This document shows, one piece after another, positions 15,886-22,540 of a DNA stretch of 64,000 nt (its first letter is position 1; each line of letters begins with the position of its first letter). The translations under genes were made by a program, and so were the position numbers. The notes under the pieces are model-generated. The model ran no database searches. It was not told where the DNA came from and saw only the letters and a program-made list of their open reading frames with translations. The DNA is from Acetobacter lovaniensis (GTDB lineage: Bacteria; Pseudomonadota; Alphaproteobacteria; Acetobacterales; Acetobacteraceae), in the NCBI RefSeq assembly GCF_014207635.1, contig NZ_JACHIE010000005.1, forward strand, positions 124,001-188,000, given 5' to 3'.

Positions 15886-15960
15886 GTGAGGCGTACGGGC
15901 CGGTGTGGCAATACACCGGCCCGTGTTGCGCCTATGCAGGGAGTGGCAGCATGAAGCCGG
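15886..15960 (+). repeat. 75-bp direct repeat, copy A, with 12-bp stem-loop
   Basis: Exact copy of 17446-17520. It contains a perfect hairpin (ACGGGCCGGTGT, loop GGCAAT, ACACCGGCCCGT at 15895-15924) followed by GGGAGTGGCAGC and an ATG at 15951. It therefore ends in the start region of a plus-strand gene while a minus-strand gene begins 40 bp to the left. Candidate regulatory RNA hairpin or recombination site. No U-run follows the hairpin. Confidence 0.85.
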
Positions 15961-17057
15961 TAGATAACCGCCAATCGGCCCGTATTGTCGGGCTTGAATT
16001 TGGGCTTACTTCTTTGCCGGCTCATAGCGGAGACGGCCATCCCTCAAAGCCGCAAGCATTGGCTCAGCACCTTTCCGAAGCCGGTCAATTGCATGGAATC
16101 TGTCATCCCAACTTGGTTCGCCTGGCGCTGTTGGTCAGCGCTTCTTCCTGCATGATTGGTCTTGCAGGTCTTTGGCTACGTAAAAAGCAGTATGATCTTG
16201 AGGTATCGCAGGTTGCCCTTGCTTATGCGCAAGCGGCTGCAGAATGCCCAGATGACGAGAGTTGGGACGCTGAAGCTTCTCTGGTTAATGCATTTGCAGA
16301 CCGCCTGCGGGAGATACCGCGAAAAAGACTAATCTGTTCAGCCCGCAATTTTCGCAGCAATCTTCTTACCTTTGTCAGCCGACAAATTGGGCGATTTCTT
16401 TTTGGGTGGCTCACGGTTGCCATCAACCGCCTTGGCAATTTCAGAGATCAGATCAAGCGCCTGGTCCTTGGTTTCCACAGGACCGCAGTAGGCATTGTAA
16501 AGGCGGACAATAAGCCCTTCACGCGTAAGGCGGTCTTCCGGATTTTTGAGAGACATAAAGGTTCATCCTCGGTTGTTGGTTTGGACGACTCAACCATGGA
16601 TGAGGCTGGTGGCAGTGGCAATGCTGCCACCAGCAGAGTTGAAGTGCTACATGGGCAATGCGGCGAAAAAGGGTTTGTTGATCTCGGAGTGCCCTTTGCC
16701 CAGCGGGCGGCAGAAGCTGAGATGCTCGCGCCTAATGGTCCCCAAAAAGAAGAAAATTCCAGACAATCTCGCCTCTTCTTTGCCGCTTTGACTGTTCTTC
16801 TGGATTGGACGCCCGAAGGTAAAAGCATCTTGCGTGTGTCTGGGGCTTTTGCCCGGAATTACCTCAATGGCTTTTGGGTGCATATGGCTGGCCAACCGGG
16901 CGTTTACGCACACTTTTCCTTCTTGGGGTCCATTAGAGGTGAAATGTTGTTTTCAGTAGATGAATGGCGCCCGGAAACTGATCAACAGCTTTGCCCACCA
17001 AGTCCGCTGTTAAGGCTTCGAGGCCCTTTCCAGAAAGGGCCATCAGATGATCTTTGA
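15951..17057 (+). CDS. Putative single-pass membrane protein, doubtful 3' end
   Basis: Opens MKPVDNRQSARIV right behind repeat A. A hydrophobic helix (LVRLALLVSASSCMIGLAGLW) sits around residues 60-80, followed by a helical region (VSQVALAYAQAAAECPDDES). About the first 130 codons look like protein. After codon 130 the frame stays open but runs antisense to the 72- and 158-residue minus-strand genes, which look more real. Near 16335 an A-run (CGAAAAAGACTAA) would give a stop in the neighbouring frame, so the original stop may have been lost by a slip. Treat the C-terminus as unsupported. Confidence 0.35.
   Translation: MKPVDNRQSARIVGLEFGLTSLPAHSGDGHPSKPQALAQHLSEAGQLHGICHPNLVRLALLVSASSCMIGLAGLWLRKKQYDLEVSQVALAYAQAAAECPDDESWDAEASLVNAFADRLREIPRKRLICSARNFRSNLLTFVSRQIGRFLFGWLTVAINRLGNFRDQIKRLVLGFHRTAVGIVKADNKPFTRKAVFRIFERHKGSSSVVGLDDSTMDEAGGSGNAATSRVEVLHGQCGEKGFVDLGVPFAQRAAEAEMLAPNGPQKEENSRQSRLFFAALTVLLDWTPEGKSILRVSGAFARNYLNGFWVHMAGQPGVYAHFSFLGSIRGEMLFSVDEWRPETDQQLCPPSPLLRLRGPFQKGPSDDL
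16338..16556 (-). CDS. Small phage accessory protein
   Basis: 72 residues: MSLKNPEDRLTREGLIVRLY, then a helix with DQALDLISEIAKAV and a lysine-rich tail (PPKKKSPNLSADKGKKIAAK). No family recognised. Opposite in direction to CII and Cro and located inside the repeat-bounded cassette, the place where lysogenic-conversion genes are often found. Confidence 0.5.
   Translation of the reverse strand: MSLKNPEDRLTREGLIVRLYNAYCGPVETKDQALDLISEIAKAVDGNREPPKKKSPNLSADKGKKIAAKIAG
16557..16932. other. 376-bp interval without a confident gene
   Basis: Every frame here has short open stretches on the minus strand (for example an 88-residue reading, 16647-16913, beginning MCVNARLASHMHPKAIEVIP) and one open plus-strand frame. 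None has a convincing start, motif or composition. It may hold the promoter of the 72-residue minus-strand gene and an eroded gene. Confidence 0.3.
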
Positions 17058-17409
17058 GGGTTTTCTTTTCTGTTTCGCTAATGGTGGCCTGGTCAATTTT
17101 GGCGGCAAGCAACTGCTTGATAGTGCTTTCATCCAATCGGATAGTGACAGTGTTCAGTTTGGCGCTAAGGCCGCCGTCCTGACTGATGAAATCTGCACCC
17201 TTGGCCGTGATTCGGGATGGATAAACAAGCTCATCGCCCGACTGGTCATGCGCAACGCCGCTAGTGCAGAGGCCCAGATCGTCAAGATAGTTAAGGTTGG
17301 AAATGAGAGTTTGGGGATCAAGTTCTTCAAACTCTCCCATCCATGCACCGTCTGGCATGTTTTCCAGCATATGCTGGAGCATCCGGCGTTGCAGTTCTTC
17401 ATTCAACAT
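16933..17409 (-). CDS. Winged-helix-like accessory protein
   Basis: 158 residues with two parts. The N-terminal part looks like a winged helix (TLISNLNYLDDLGLCTSG, then PSRITAKGADFISQDGG, the strand-turn-strand wing). The C-terminal helical part begins NTVTIRLDESTIKQLLAAKI and includes SETEKKTLKDHLMALSGKGL and a hydrophobic end. This two-part layout recurs in prophage accessory proteins of unknown role. It starts 37 bp left of repeat B, just as the WYL-like gene starts 40 bp left of repeat A. Confidence 0.55.
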   Translation of the reverse strand: MLNEELQRRMLQHMLENMPDGAWMGEFEELDPQTLISNLNYLDDLGLCTSGVAHDQSGDELVYPSRITAKGADFISQDGGLSAKLNTVTIRLDESTIKQLLAAKIDQATISETEKKTLKDHLMALSGKGLEALTADLVGKAVDQFPGAIHLLKTTFHL

Positions 17410-17445
17410 TTTTGGTTCTCCATGACTGACTTTGCGGGCGTCATG

Positions 17446-17520
17446 GTGAGGCGTACGGGCCGGTGTGGCAATACACCGGCCCGTGTTGCGCCTATGCAGG
17501 GAGTGGCAGCATGAAGCCGG
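17446..17520 (+). repeat. 75-bp direct repeat, copy B, with 12-bp stem-loop
   Basis: Identical to 15886-15960 over 75 bp including the perfect 12-bp hairpin (17455-17484), the GGGAGTGGCAGC ribosome-site-like segment and the first codons ATGAAGCCGG of the following gene. After one mismatch the match continues for eight bases. The 1,485 bp between copies could be lost or gained by recombination between them. Confidence 0.85.
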
Positions 17521-17810
17521 GAGATAACCACCTATCAGATCATATCGCCCCCAGTCCGGCTGACCCTATGCAGGACTGGCCGCGATACTGCCTGGAACAG
17601 GGTCTTAGTACTCTGGAGGAGGCCTGTGGCCCATACGAGCCTCTCTCATCGCCACAAACATGTGGTTCGGCGTCATTCTGGATGCGGCTAATTACCAGAC
17701 TGGTGGTTTTCTCCATGGTGTTTGTGGTGACTGCCATAGTGAAACTGGTAGCGGTCAAGGCCGCCAGTCGCCATGCCTCAGAGGCTGGTAAAGCGGGAGA
17801 AAAGGCATGA
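17511..17810 (+). CDS. Single-pass membrane protein upstream of CII
   Basis: 99 residues beginning MKPGDNHLSDHI, nearly the same first codons as the gene behind repeat A. A hydrophobic helix (LITRLVVFSMVFVVTAIVKL) lies around residues 60-80 and the tail is basic. Its stop overlaps the CII start by four bases. Function unknown. Confidence 0.55.
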   Translation: MKPGDNHLSDHIAPSPADPMQDWPRYCLEQGLSTLEEACGPYEPLSSPQTCGSASFWMRLITRLVVFSMVFVVTAIVKLVAVKAASRHASEAGKAGEKA

Positions 17811-18298
17811 AACAGCCATTTTCCGCTGCTTGTGTTCCCGCCATAAAAACCGCCACCAAGCAGGCCATTGCCCATGTGGGCGGCATAGATGCCGCAGCCT
17901 GTATTGGCCGGGTAGGGCGCACGCAGTTCTCCGATTACTCCAACCGCGCGCGGGATGCGGTTATCCCACTGGATGTGGCGCTGGATCTGGACCACTGCGC
18001 GGAGCACCCGTTTTTGTTGCATGCCATGGCGCAGGCGTTGGGTTATGCGGCCATTCCATTGCATGTTGGCCCCGGTGACTTTGGGCAGGACATGAGCGAA
18101 TACGCCATTGCCTCGGGCGACATAATGGCCACGGCCATGCGCATTCTGGATGATGGCGTTGTGGACCGGCAGGAGGCGCAGGAAATTGCCCCCAAAATGA
18201 TGCACGCCAAGCAGTTGCTGGAGCGCGCACTGGCCTTTGTTCACAAGGTGCAGGAGCAAAGCCGCCCCAGCGTTGTTGCCGGTAAGGAGGCTGGATGA
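17807..18298 (+). CDS. Phage CII-type regulatory protein
   Basis: 163 residues: an N-terminal ACVPAIKTATKQAIAHVGGI, a helix-turn-helix-like RVGRTQFSDYSNRARDAVIP, LDVALDLDHCAEHPFLLHAM, and a mainly helical C-terminal half. This fits the phage regulatory protein CII family (P2/alphaproteobacterial type). It probably activates or tunes the replication region. Four-base overlaps bind it to both neighbours. Confidence 0.65.
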   Translation: MKQPFSAACVPAIKTATKQAIAHVGGIDAAACIGRVGRTQFSDYSNRARDAVIPLDVALDLDHCAEHPFLLHAMAQALGYAAIPLHVGPGDFGQDMSEYAIASGDIMATAMRILDDGVVDRQEAQEIAPKMMHAKQLLERALAFVHKVQEQSRPSVVAGKEAG

Positions 18299-19470
18299 TG
18301 CGGCCTGTTCTTGCTGAGTTTGACCCCTCAACCGTAACCCCGTTCAAAATGCTGCGCTCCATGCCAGCAGAACTACGTGGGGTTGTAACCAACCTGCACG
18401 ATGCGCTGAAGGAACTGCGCTCAACCGTGTTCCGCGCCGGGCAACTGGTGCTGGAAGACGGGCAGGTGGCAACACAGGCATGGCTGGAAGGCGATGTGCT
18501 GGCCCGTACGCTGCCCACCATTCTCCAGTCTGGCTTTATGGCGCGGGATGATGAGGGGGCGCTGTTCAGCCCCCATTTGTACGCCAAACTGCTGCGCAAG
18601 GAAGAGCGCGAAGCCCGTAAGGCACAGGCGGATGCTCAGTGGGAGCAGTGGCAGGAAAATGGGGATGTGCCCGAAGGCATGAGCCGTAAAATGTTGACGG
18701 CCCGCGAGAATGGCAAAAAGGGTGGACGTACCCGCAAAGGCGAAAGTCCAGAGCAGGCCCGGGCACGCCGTGCGCGGGAAATGGAACAGCAGCAGGCCCA
18801 ACGGCATATGCCTTTGGTAGCAACCGTTGCGGGTGGGAAAACCGAAACCCAAAACCCAAACAAAAAACCCAATGGGTTTTCGGTTATGGAAAATTCGGTT
18901 TCTTCGGTTTCCATAGATCTAGAATTAGAGAGAGATAAATATATTTCTTCTAGTTCTATTTCTGGTGAAATCGAAAAAACCAAAATCGAACTGGATGACG
19001 CTCTGGTGCGCCGGGTGGCGGCCCGGATGGTCTCGGTATCCGGCATGAGTGACCAGATTGGTTTTGCCGTATCGTTTGCTCGCAAATGGATCGGGATGGG
19101 AGCTACGGAGGCAACCATAATCTCCGCCATTCAGAAGCATCAGAGCGTTATGCCTAGCACAGAACCACCACGCAGGCTGAAGGTGTTTGAGGCGGCAGTG
19201 TTGCGCGGCATTGAAGCGCAGCAGGTTATGGATGCCATGCCCATAGGCCAGCCAGCAGAAGCACACAAAACCGAGGATATGCACCGGTTTGAGGACGCAT
19301 GGAGCCGAGCCACGCAGGTCTGGCAAAAAGCCTTTGCTGACTGCCGTGACTTTGGCGCTGTTACCCGCCAGTGGCCAGATCTGGCGCAAGAGCATGGCCT
19401 GCCGGACGTGCCGTATGACAGGGCAGCTTATCAGCAGTTTTTCAGCAGAACGGAGGCGGTAGCGGCATGA
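18295..19470 (+). CDS. Putative phage replication protein
   Basis: 391 residues in three parts. The N-terminal 130 residues are helical (AELRGVVTNLHDALKELRST) with a strongly charged end (LRKEEREARKAQADAQWEQW). The middle is low-complexity and rich in Q, R and K followed by Asn/Ser-rich linker. The C-terminal 150 residues contain DDALVRRVAARMVSVSGMSD. Position after CII and the AT-rich repeats inside the linker suggest an origin-binding initiator comparable in layout to lambda O; no named domain is recognised. A DUF1376/DnaD-like identity is possible. Confidence 0.5.
   Translation: MMRPVLAEFDPSTVTPFKMLRSMPAELRGVVTNLHDALKELRSTVFRAGQLVLEDGQVATQAWLEGDVLARTLPTILQSGFMARDDEGALFSPHLYAKLLRKEEREARKAQADAQWEQWQENGDVPEGMSRKMLTARENGKKGGRTRKGESPEQARARRAREMEQQQAQRHMPLVATVAGGKTETQNPNKKPNGFSVMENSVSSVSIDLELERDKYISSSSISGEIEKTKIELDDALVRRVAARMVSVSGMSDQIGFAVSFARKWIGMGATEATIISAIQKHQSVMPSTEPPRRLKVFEAAVLRGIEAQQVMDAMPIGQPAEAHKTEDMHRFEDAWSRATQVWQKAFADCRDFGAVTRQWPDLAQEHGLPDVPYDRAAYQQFFSRTEAVAA
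18838..18990. other. Candidate phage replication origin inside the replication gene
   Basis: Repeats of AACCGAAA/TTTCGGTT occur at about 18839, 18877-18885, 18894 and 18903 (the last two as tandem TTCGGTTTC units), plus related ATCGAAAA and ATCGAAC at 18970-18990. A hairpin-like AAAACCC/GGGTTTT sits at 18865-18880. A distinctly AT-rich stretch (18920-18965) follows. Iterons beside an AT-rich unwinding zone within the initiator gene are the lambda ori design. Function is inferred. Confidence 0.45.
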
Positions 19471-19724
19471 GCCTGAGCAGACTCCTGCGAAACCTGAGGT
19501 TGCGGGCTGAAGGGAAGCCCAACCGGATAACTGATTTTGATGAGTTGCGGGCAACGCTGGCCCAGGAACAAAAACGGCGTGCAGAGGCTGAACTGGAAAT
19601 CACCACTCTGCAACGCCGCTTGTCTGCACACGAAAACAATCGCCCCCGCGATGCAAAAAGAAGATATGCGCAAAAGAGCGGGGGCACAACATGCAAGAGA
19701 TACCAGCCACACCAGAACGCCTAG
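19467..19724 (+). CDS. Coiled-coil phage protein of unknown function
   Basis: 85 residues; central helix DELRATLAQEQKRRAEAELE continues as ITTLQRRLSAHENN, a probable coiled coil, with a basic tail. Start overlaps the preceding stop (ATGA). Function unknown. Confidence 0.45.
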   Translation: MSLSRLLRNLRLRAEGKPNRITDFDELRATLAQEQKRRAEAELEITTLQRRLSAHENNRPRDAKRRYAQKSGGTTCKRYQPHQNA

Positions 19725-20248
19725 AAAAGTGCGACGTTACAGAGGTAGCGGTTAAGCTGAGCCAGATATCTAAACCGCACTATAGTATGCGTGTTGGTGC
19801 CGTATATGCACTGCATAAGGTGGGAAGCATTTCTGATGCCCAGCTACACGCCGCAGAGGGTTGGGCACGGGACTATGAAACTGGCATTTTGGGCGGGAAA
19901 GACCCGGAAACATCCAGACAATGCGGTAAGCCAGATGCTGAATATGCTATTCTCTCCCGCATCGCGGCGGTAGATCGGTGCCGGTACGTTGAAAAATGTC
20001 TTGGTAAAATCAGCGAAAACATTCTGATCAAAATAATGATAGAATGCCTCTCGCTAAATGAAATGGCCTTAGCTATTACGGTTCCGAATAAAGATAATGC
20101 ACCACAAAAAGAAGCCAAACGGCATGATAAACGCCGTTTGGCTGGTATGGTTGATCTACTATTGGAGCAGTTGGCAGAGGCTTACAGCAGAATGCCAGAT
20201 AACCTGTTTATGGAGTGGTCTGCTGTTCCATCAGCTTTGGGTGAATGA
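19691..20248 (+). CDS. Phage protein of unknown function, possible late regulator
   Basis: 185 residues. The start overlaps the previous gene by 34 bases. The second half (ECLSLNEMALAITVPNKDNA, then HDKRRLAGMVDLLLEQLAEA) has the look of a sigma-region-4-like helix-turn-helix as in phage antitermination/ArpU-type proteins. Position at the end of the replication block fits a late-gene regulator, but this is only a positional inference. Confidence 0.45.
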   Translation: MQEIPATPERLEKCDVTEVAVKLSQISKPHYSMRVGAVYALHKVGSISDAQLHAAEGWARDYETGILGGKDPETSRQCGKPDAEYAILSRIAAVDRCRYVEKCLGKISENILIKIMIECLSLNEMALAITVPNKDNAPQKEAKRHDKRRLAGMVDLLLEQLAEAYSRMPDNLFMEWSAVPSALGE

Positions 20249-20603
20249 TAACCTTACATTCAGCCTTATCGATGTCAGATTTTTTTCTAATAAGCTTGAG
20301 AGTGTAAGGTAGAATATAATTCTTCACCCAATTGTAGAAATGTTCTGCATCATCTTTGTTAGGGCTTGTTAAAATCAGTCTTAATAAGCCCTTTTCATTA
20401 ACCCCTTCATGATCATCAGGAGCATTTCCACCTTTGAAATGAAAATACGTGAAGTCACCATCTTCTAATCTTCCTGCTAAATCTGTCTGTGCAGATTCTT
20501 GCAGGGAGTAAAGAATATCTCCTATTTTAAAACAGGCTGTTTCTGCATTGTTGTAAACAACAAAAGATGAACCTTTATATGAAAATATTTCAGGTTTTGA
20601 CAT
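20208..20603 (-). CDS. BRO-N domain protein (truncated, antirepressor-like)
   Basis: 131 residues: MSKPEIFSYKGSSFVVYNNA, then ETACFKIGDILYSLQES and later VNEKGLLRLILTSPNKDDAE followed by FYNWVKNYILPYTLKL. This is the BRO-N pattern (W/F.vaKDIa..L..., in..GLy.Li..S....A..F..Wv...vLP.ir). Only the N-terminal domain is present; the usual KilA-C or antirepressor C-terminus is missing. Clearly lower in GC than its neighbours, opposite in strand, and overlapping the 3' end of the previous gene by 41 bases: signs of separate acquisition. Confidence 0.7.
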   Translation of the reverse strand: MSKPEIFSYKGSSFVVYNNAETACFKIGDILYSLQESAQTDLAGRLEDGDFTYFHFKGGNAPDDHEGVNEKGLLRLILTSPNKDDAEHFYNWVKNYILPYTLKLIRKKSDIDKAECKVIIHPKLMEQQTTP

Positions 20604-20655
20604 TTCAATATCCTAAATAGGCCAATTTTTTGCACTGTTGATACATAGCGCTTAT

Positions 20656-21093
20656 TTACCGAGTAAGGTCCGTCAGTAACGAGACTTCCAGCCATGTCAT
20701 ACTGTCTCCCAGTTCCTCCTCACCCGGAGCAATTTGGTCGCGCAACATTGTTAGGGCCGCAACGGCTTTGGCACGCTGGCCATCCTGCGTTGTAGCGGGT
20801 AGGACGGCCATAGCAGCGACAAGCTCATCCTGTTCAATGACCAGCGTATTGAGTTTGTCCTCATGCAACTGTCCCTCTGGCGTCCCGAAGACATGGTTTG
20901 TTGCCATACAATGCGCATCTATTCGCTTGCGACAGTCCTGAAATTGACCGAACGCAGTCAGTAAGGCCGCATCGGCATGTAGGTATGCTTCTGCATGAGC
21001 CGTCGTAGCCAGAAATGGCACAGCTATGATTCCGGCAAGCAACGATCGGCGTGGTGTGGTAGATAAGGCATCAGCCATAGGCATGGGGTTCAT
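20656..21093 (-). CDS. Exported protein with Tat-like signal
   Basis: 145 residues. The N-terminus (STTPRRSLLAGIIAVPFLAT then TAHAEA) has twin arginines before the hydrophobic core and an AxA cleavage site, so a Tat or Sec signal peptide. The mature part is helical (FQDCRKRIDAHCMATNH, IEQDELVAAMAVLPATTQDG) and carries two cysteines. The ATG at 21093 has AAGGGA just upstream. It diverges from the RHH module and would share the symmetrical promoter at 21167-21212. Function unknown. Confidence 0.6.
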   Translation of the reverse strand: MNPMPMADALSTTPRRSLLAGIIAVPFLATTAHAEAYLHADAALLTAFGQFQDCRKRIDAHCMATNHVFGTPEGQLHEDKLNTLVIEQDELVAAMAVLPATTQDGQRAKAVAALTMLRDQIAPGEEELGDSMTWLEVSLLTDLTR

Positions 21094-21166
21094 TCCCTTG
21101 CATGAGGTTAGGCCGGGCAGGAAGGTTGTAGCTTCTGTCCGGCTGCTTACAATATATATGAAAGGT

Positions 21167-21212
21167 ATGCCGGTTATGTCAATGTAATATATGCTGTTGA
21201 CGTAACCGGCAT
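21167..21212. promoter_or_regulatory. Symmetrical divergent promoter/operator
   Basis: 16-bp arms ATGCCGGTTATGTCAA and TTGACGTAACCGGCAT (one mismatch) flank a 14-bp AT-rich centre. Each arm carries a -35-like hexamer pointing outward: TTGACG at 21197 with CATACT 17 bp downstream toward the RHH gene, and TTGACA on the minus strand (21182-21177) with ATATAT 17 bp downstream toward the exported-protein gene. The RHH transcript would begin at or near its ATG at 21232, nearly leaderless. A likely operator for the RHH protein. Confidence 0.65.
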
Positions 21213-21231
21213 ATTTTTTCATACTGGTGTT

Positions 21232-21399
21232 ATGGAAGAGCCAAATTCAGAGCGCATCATAACCCCGATGCCGAAGTCATTAGTCGAAGCATTGGATAAC
21301 TATCGCTTTGAGACCCGCGCTCCTTCGCGAGCCGAAGCGATCCGTCGCCTGATCCAGCTTGGGCTGGAAGCTGCGAAATCTGACGATGGGAAGGACTAA
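21232..21399 (+). CDS. Ribbon-helix-helix protein
   Basis: 55 residues: MEEPNSERIITPMPKSLVEA, LDNYRFETRAPSRAEAIRRL, then IQLGLEAAKS, a CopG/Arc-type ribbon-helix-helix (beta strand, helix with the SRAEAIRRLI turn, second helix). Its stop is directly followed by the DUF4160 ATG, so it heads the operon and probably represses it through the palindrome just upstream. Too short to appear in many annotations. Confidence 0.7.
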   Translation: MEEPNSERIITPMPKSLVEALDNYRFETRAPSRAEAIRRLIQLGLEAAKSDDGKD

Positions 21400-21636
21400 A
21401 TGCCTACAGTTCTTCGGGTTGGCGGCTACAGGTTCTTTTTCTACAGTATGGAAGGCAACGAACCGCCGCACATTCATGTTGAAGCAGGTGAGAACGTGGC
21501 CAAATACTGGCTGGACCCAGTTATGCTGGCCATGAATGATGGATTCAGGTCGCATGAGCTAACCAAGTTGCGTATGATGGTCATAGAACATCGAAACACG
21601 TTCAGGGAGGCATGGGATGCCCATTTTGGCAGCTAG
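21400..21636 (+). CDS. DUF4160 protein
   Basis: 78 residues: LRVGGYRFFFYSMEGNEPPH then IHVEAGENVAKYWLDP, the DUF4160 signature (F.i.iy..dh.PPHfHv....a.....), ending with LRMMVIEHRNTFREAWD. DUF4160 genes are typically followed by DUF2442, as here, and such pairs are suspected toxin-antitoxin-like modules without an established activity. Starts immediately at the RHH stop. Confidence 0.85.
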   Translation: MPTVLRVGGYRFFFYSMEGNEPPHIHVEAGENVAKYWLDPVMLAMNDGFRSHELTKLRMMVIEHRNTFREAWDAHFGS

Positions 21637-21859
21637 ATTTGACCCGACAGCAACTGATGTCCGGATGGATGCTGACCTTCTCCACATCGTGATGGCGGAT
21701 GGTCGTGAGCTTTCTGTGCCCCTCGAGTGGTTCCCGCGTCTGCGTGATGCTTCCCCTGAGCAGCGCTCTCACTGGCGTTTTATCGGGCGTGGCAAGGGGA
21801 TTCATTGGCCTGATGTAGACGAGGATATCTCAGTCGCGAGCCTTTTACGGTTGTCGTGA
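21617..21859 (+). CDS. DUF2442 protein
   Basis: 80 residues: DADLLHIVMADGRELSVPLE, WFPRLRDASPEQRSHW, then GIHWPDVDEDISVASLLRL, a full match to DUF2442 (l.v.f.DG....vPl..fPrL..At..er...w...g.gihWp.iDeDisv..ll). Overlaps the DUF4160 gene by 20 bases, so both are translated from one mRNA. Proposed partner or antidote of DUF4160; unproven. Confidence 0.88.
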   Translation: MPILAARFDPTATDVRMDADLLHIVMADGRELSVPLEWFPRLRDASPEQRSHWRFIGRGKGIHWPDVDEDISVASLLRLS

Positions 21860-21984
21860 TATGCGCTTGTGCTAAAAATATTGACGTGCCACCACTTATA
21901 GCATTATCTTTTTAAAATCTTCGGAGCCGTGTGCCCATTAGGGTTCACGGTTTTTTTGTAGCTATATCCTTAAATGGCGGTTGC

Positions 21985-22392
21985 ATGGGCAAAGGGCAGG
22001 ATTTCTGCCGTGGCCAGATTGCACTGCGCGGGAATAAACCTGTTCTGATACTGGCGTTGGATGGTGCGCTTTGCCTTGTAGCAAAGATGTATCCTCCGCG
22101 TACGGCACGGCATCGCTCCGATATTGATCTGAGCGAGACACCTCTTCTTTTACGCAACACAATCGTGCGGGCAGCTGATTTACTCCGCTGCCGCGTTGTG
22201 GACCTGCGGCCTATGGCTGACGGGGCGCTTGGCGTTGGAGAAGGCATTTTGCTGCGTGTGGAATCTGCTGCACGGCGTGAGATGGAATGCCAGGCGAGTG
22301 AACAGTTGCCCGCCGGTGCACTTCGGTCCACTTGGCGCGCTCCCCGATGGGGGAGTTGTGGTCGGAAAATCGGCGGTGTTCCGTCCGAATAA
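21985..22392 (+). CDS. Hypothetical protein
   Basis: About 135 residues from MGKGQDFCRGQIAL. Protein-like pieces are KPVLILALDGALCLVAKMYP and NTIVRAADLLRCRVVDLRPM. The last 30 residues look random. The opposite strand is open too but with shadow-like composition rich in Ser and Arg. No family recognised; low-moderate support. Confidence 0.35.
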   Translation: MGKGQDFCRGQIALRGNKPVLILALDGALCLVAKMYPPRTARHRSDIDLSETPLLLRNTIVRAADLLRCRVVDLRPMADGALGVGEGILLRVESAARREMECQASEQLPAGALRSTWRAPRWGSCGRKIGGVPSE

Positions 22393-22393
22393 A

Positions 22394-22497
22394 CCGCGAT
22401 GATAACCCGGAGTTATCTGGCATCTGCCACTACGGCACCCGCAAGATAACCCGCAGACACCCCTATAAACCCGCAAGATAAGTGCAGTTATCACGCG
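22394..22497. repeat. GATAA-box cluster upstream of the internal recombinase
   Basis: Five GATAAC/GATAAG motifs in alternating orientation (22401, 22412 inverted, 22445, 22477, 22487 inverted) within 100 bp. It includes a short palindrome GATAAC-CCGGA-GTTATC at 22401-22417, a direct repeat CCCGCAAGATAA (around 22438 and 22470) and outer inverted arms CCGCGATGATAAC and GTTATCACGCGG. The recombinase ORF starts 44 bp downstream, so this is a candidate recombination or accessory site. Confidence 0.5.
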
Positions 22498-22540
22498 GAT
22501 TTTGAGGGGGCGAAATAGACCACTAATGTAGGAAAATCAT

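Noticed and set aside
15442..15954. 170-residue plus-strand frame after Cro
   Set aside because: Its body is antisense to the WYL-like gene and its end is only the 75-bp repeat read as protein. A second frame (17047-17514) ends in the same peptide for the same reason. The short start behind Cro could be a leftover.
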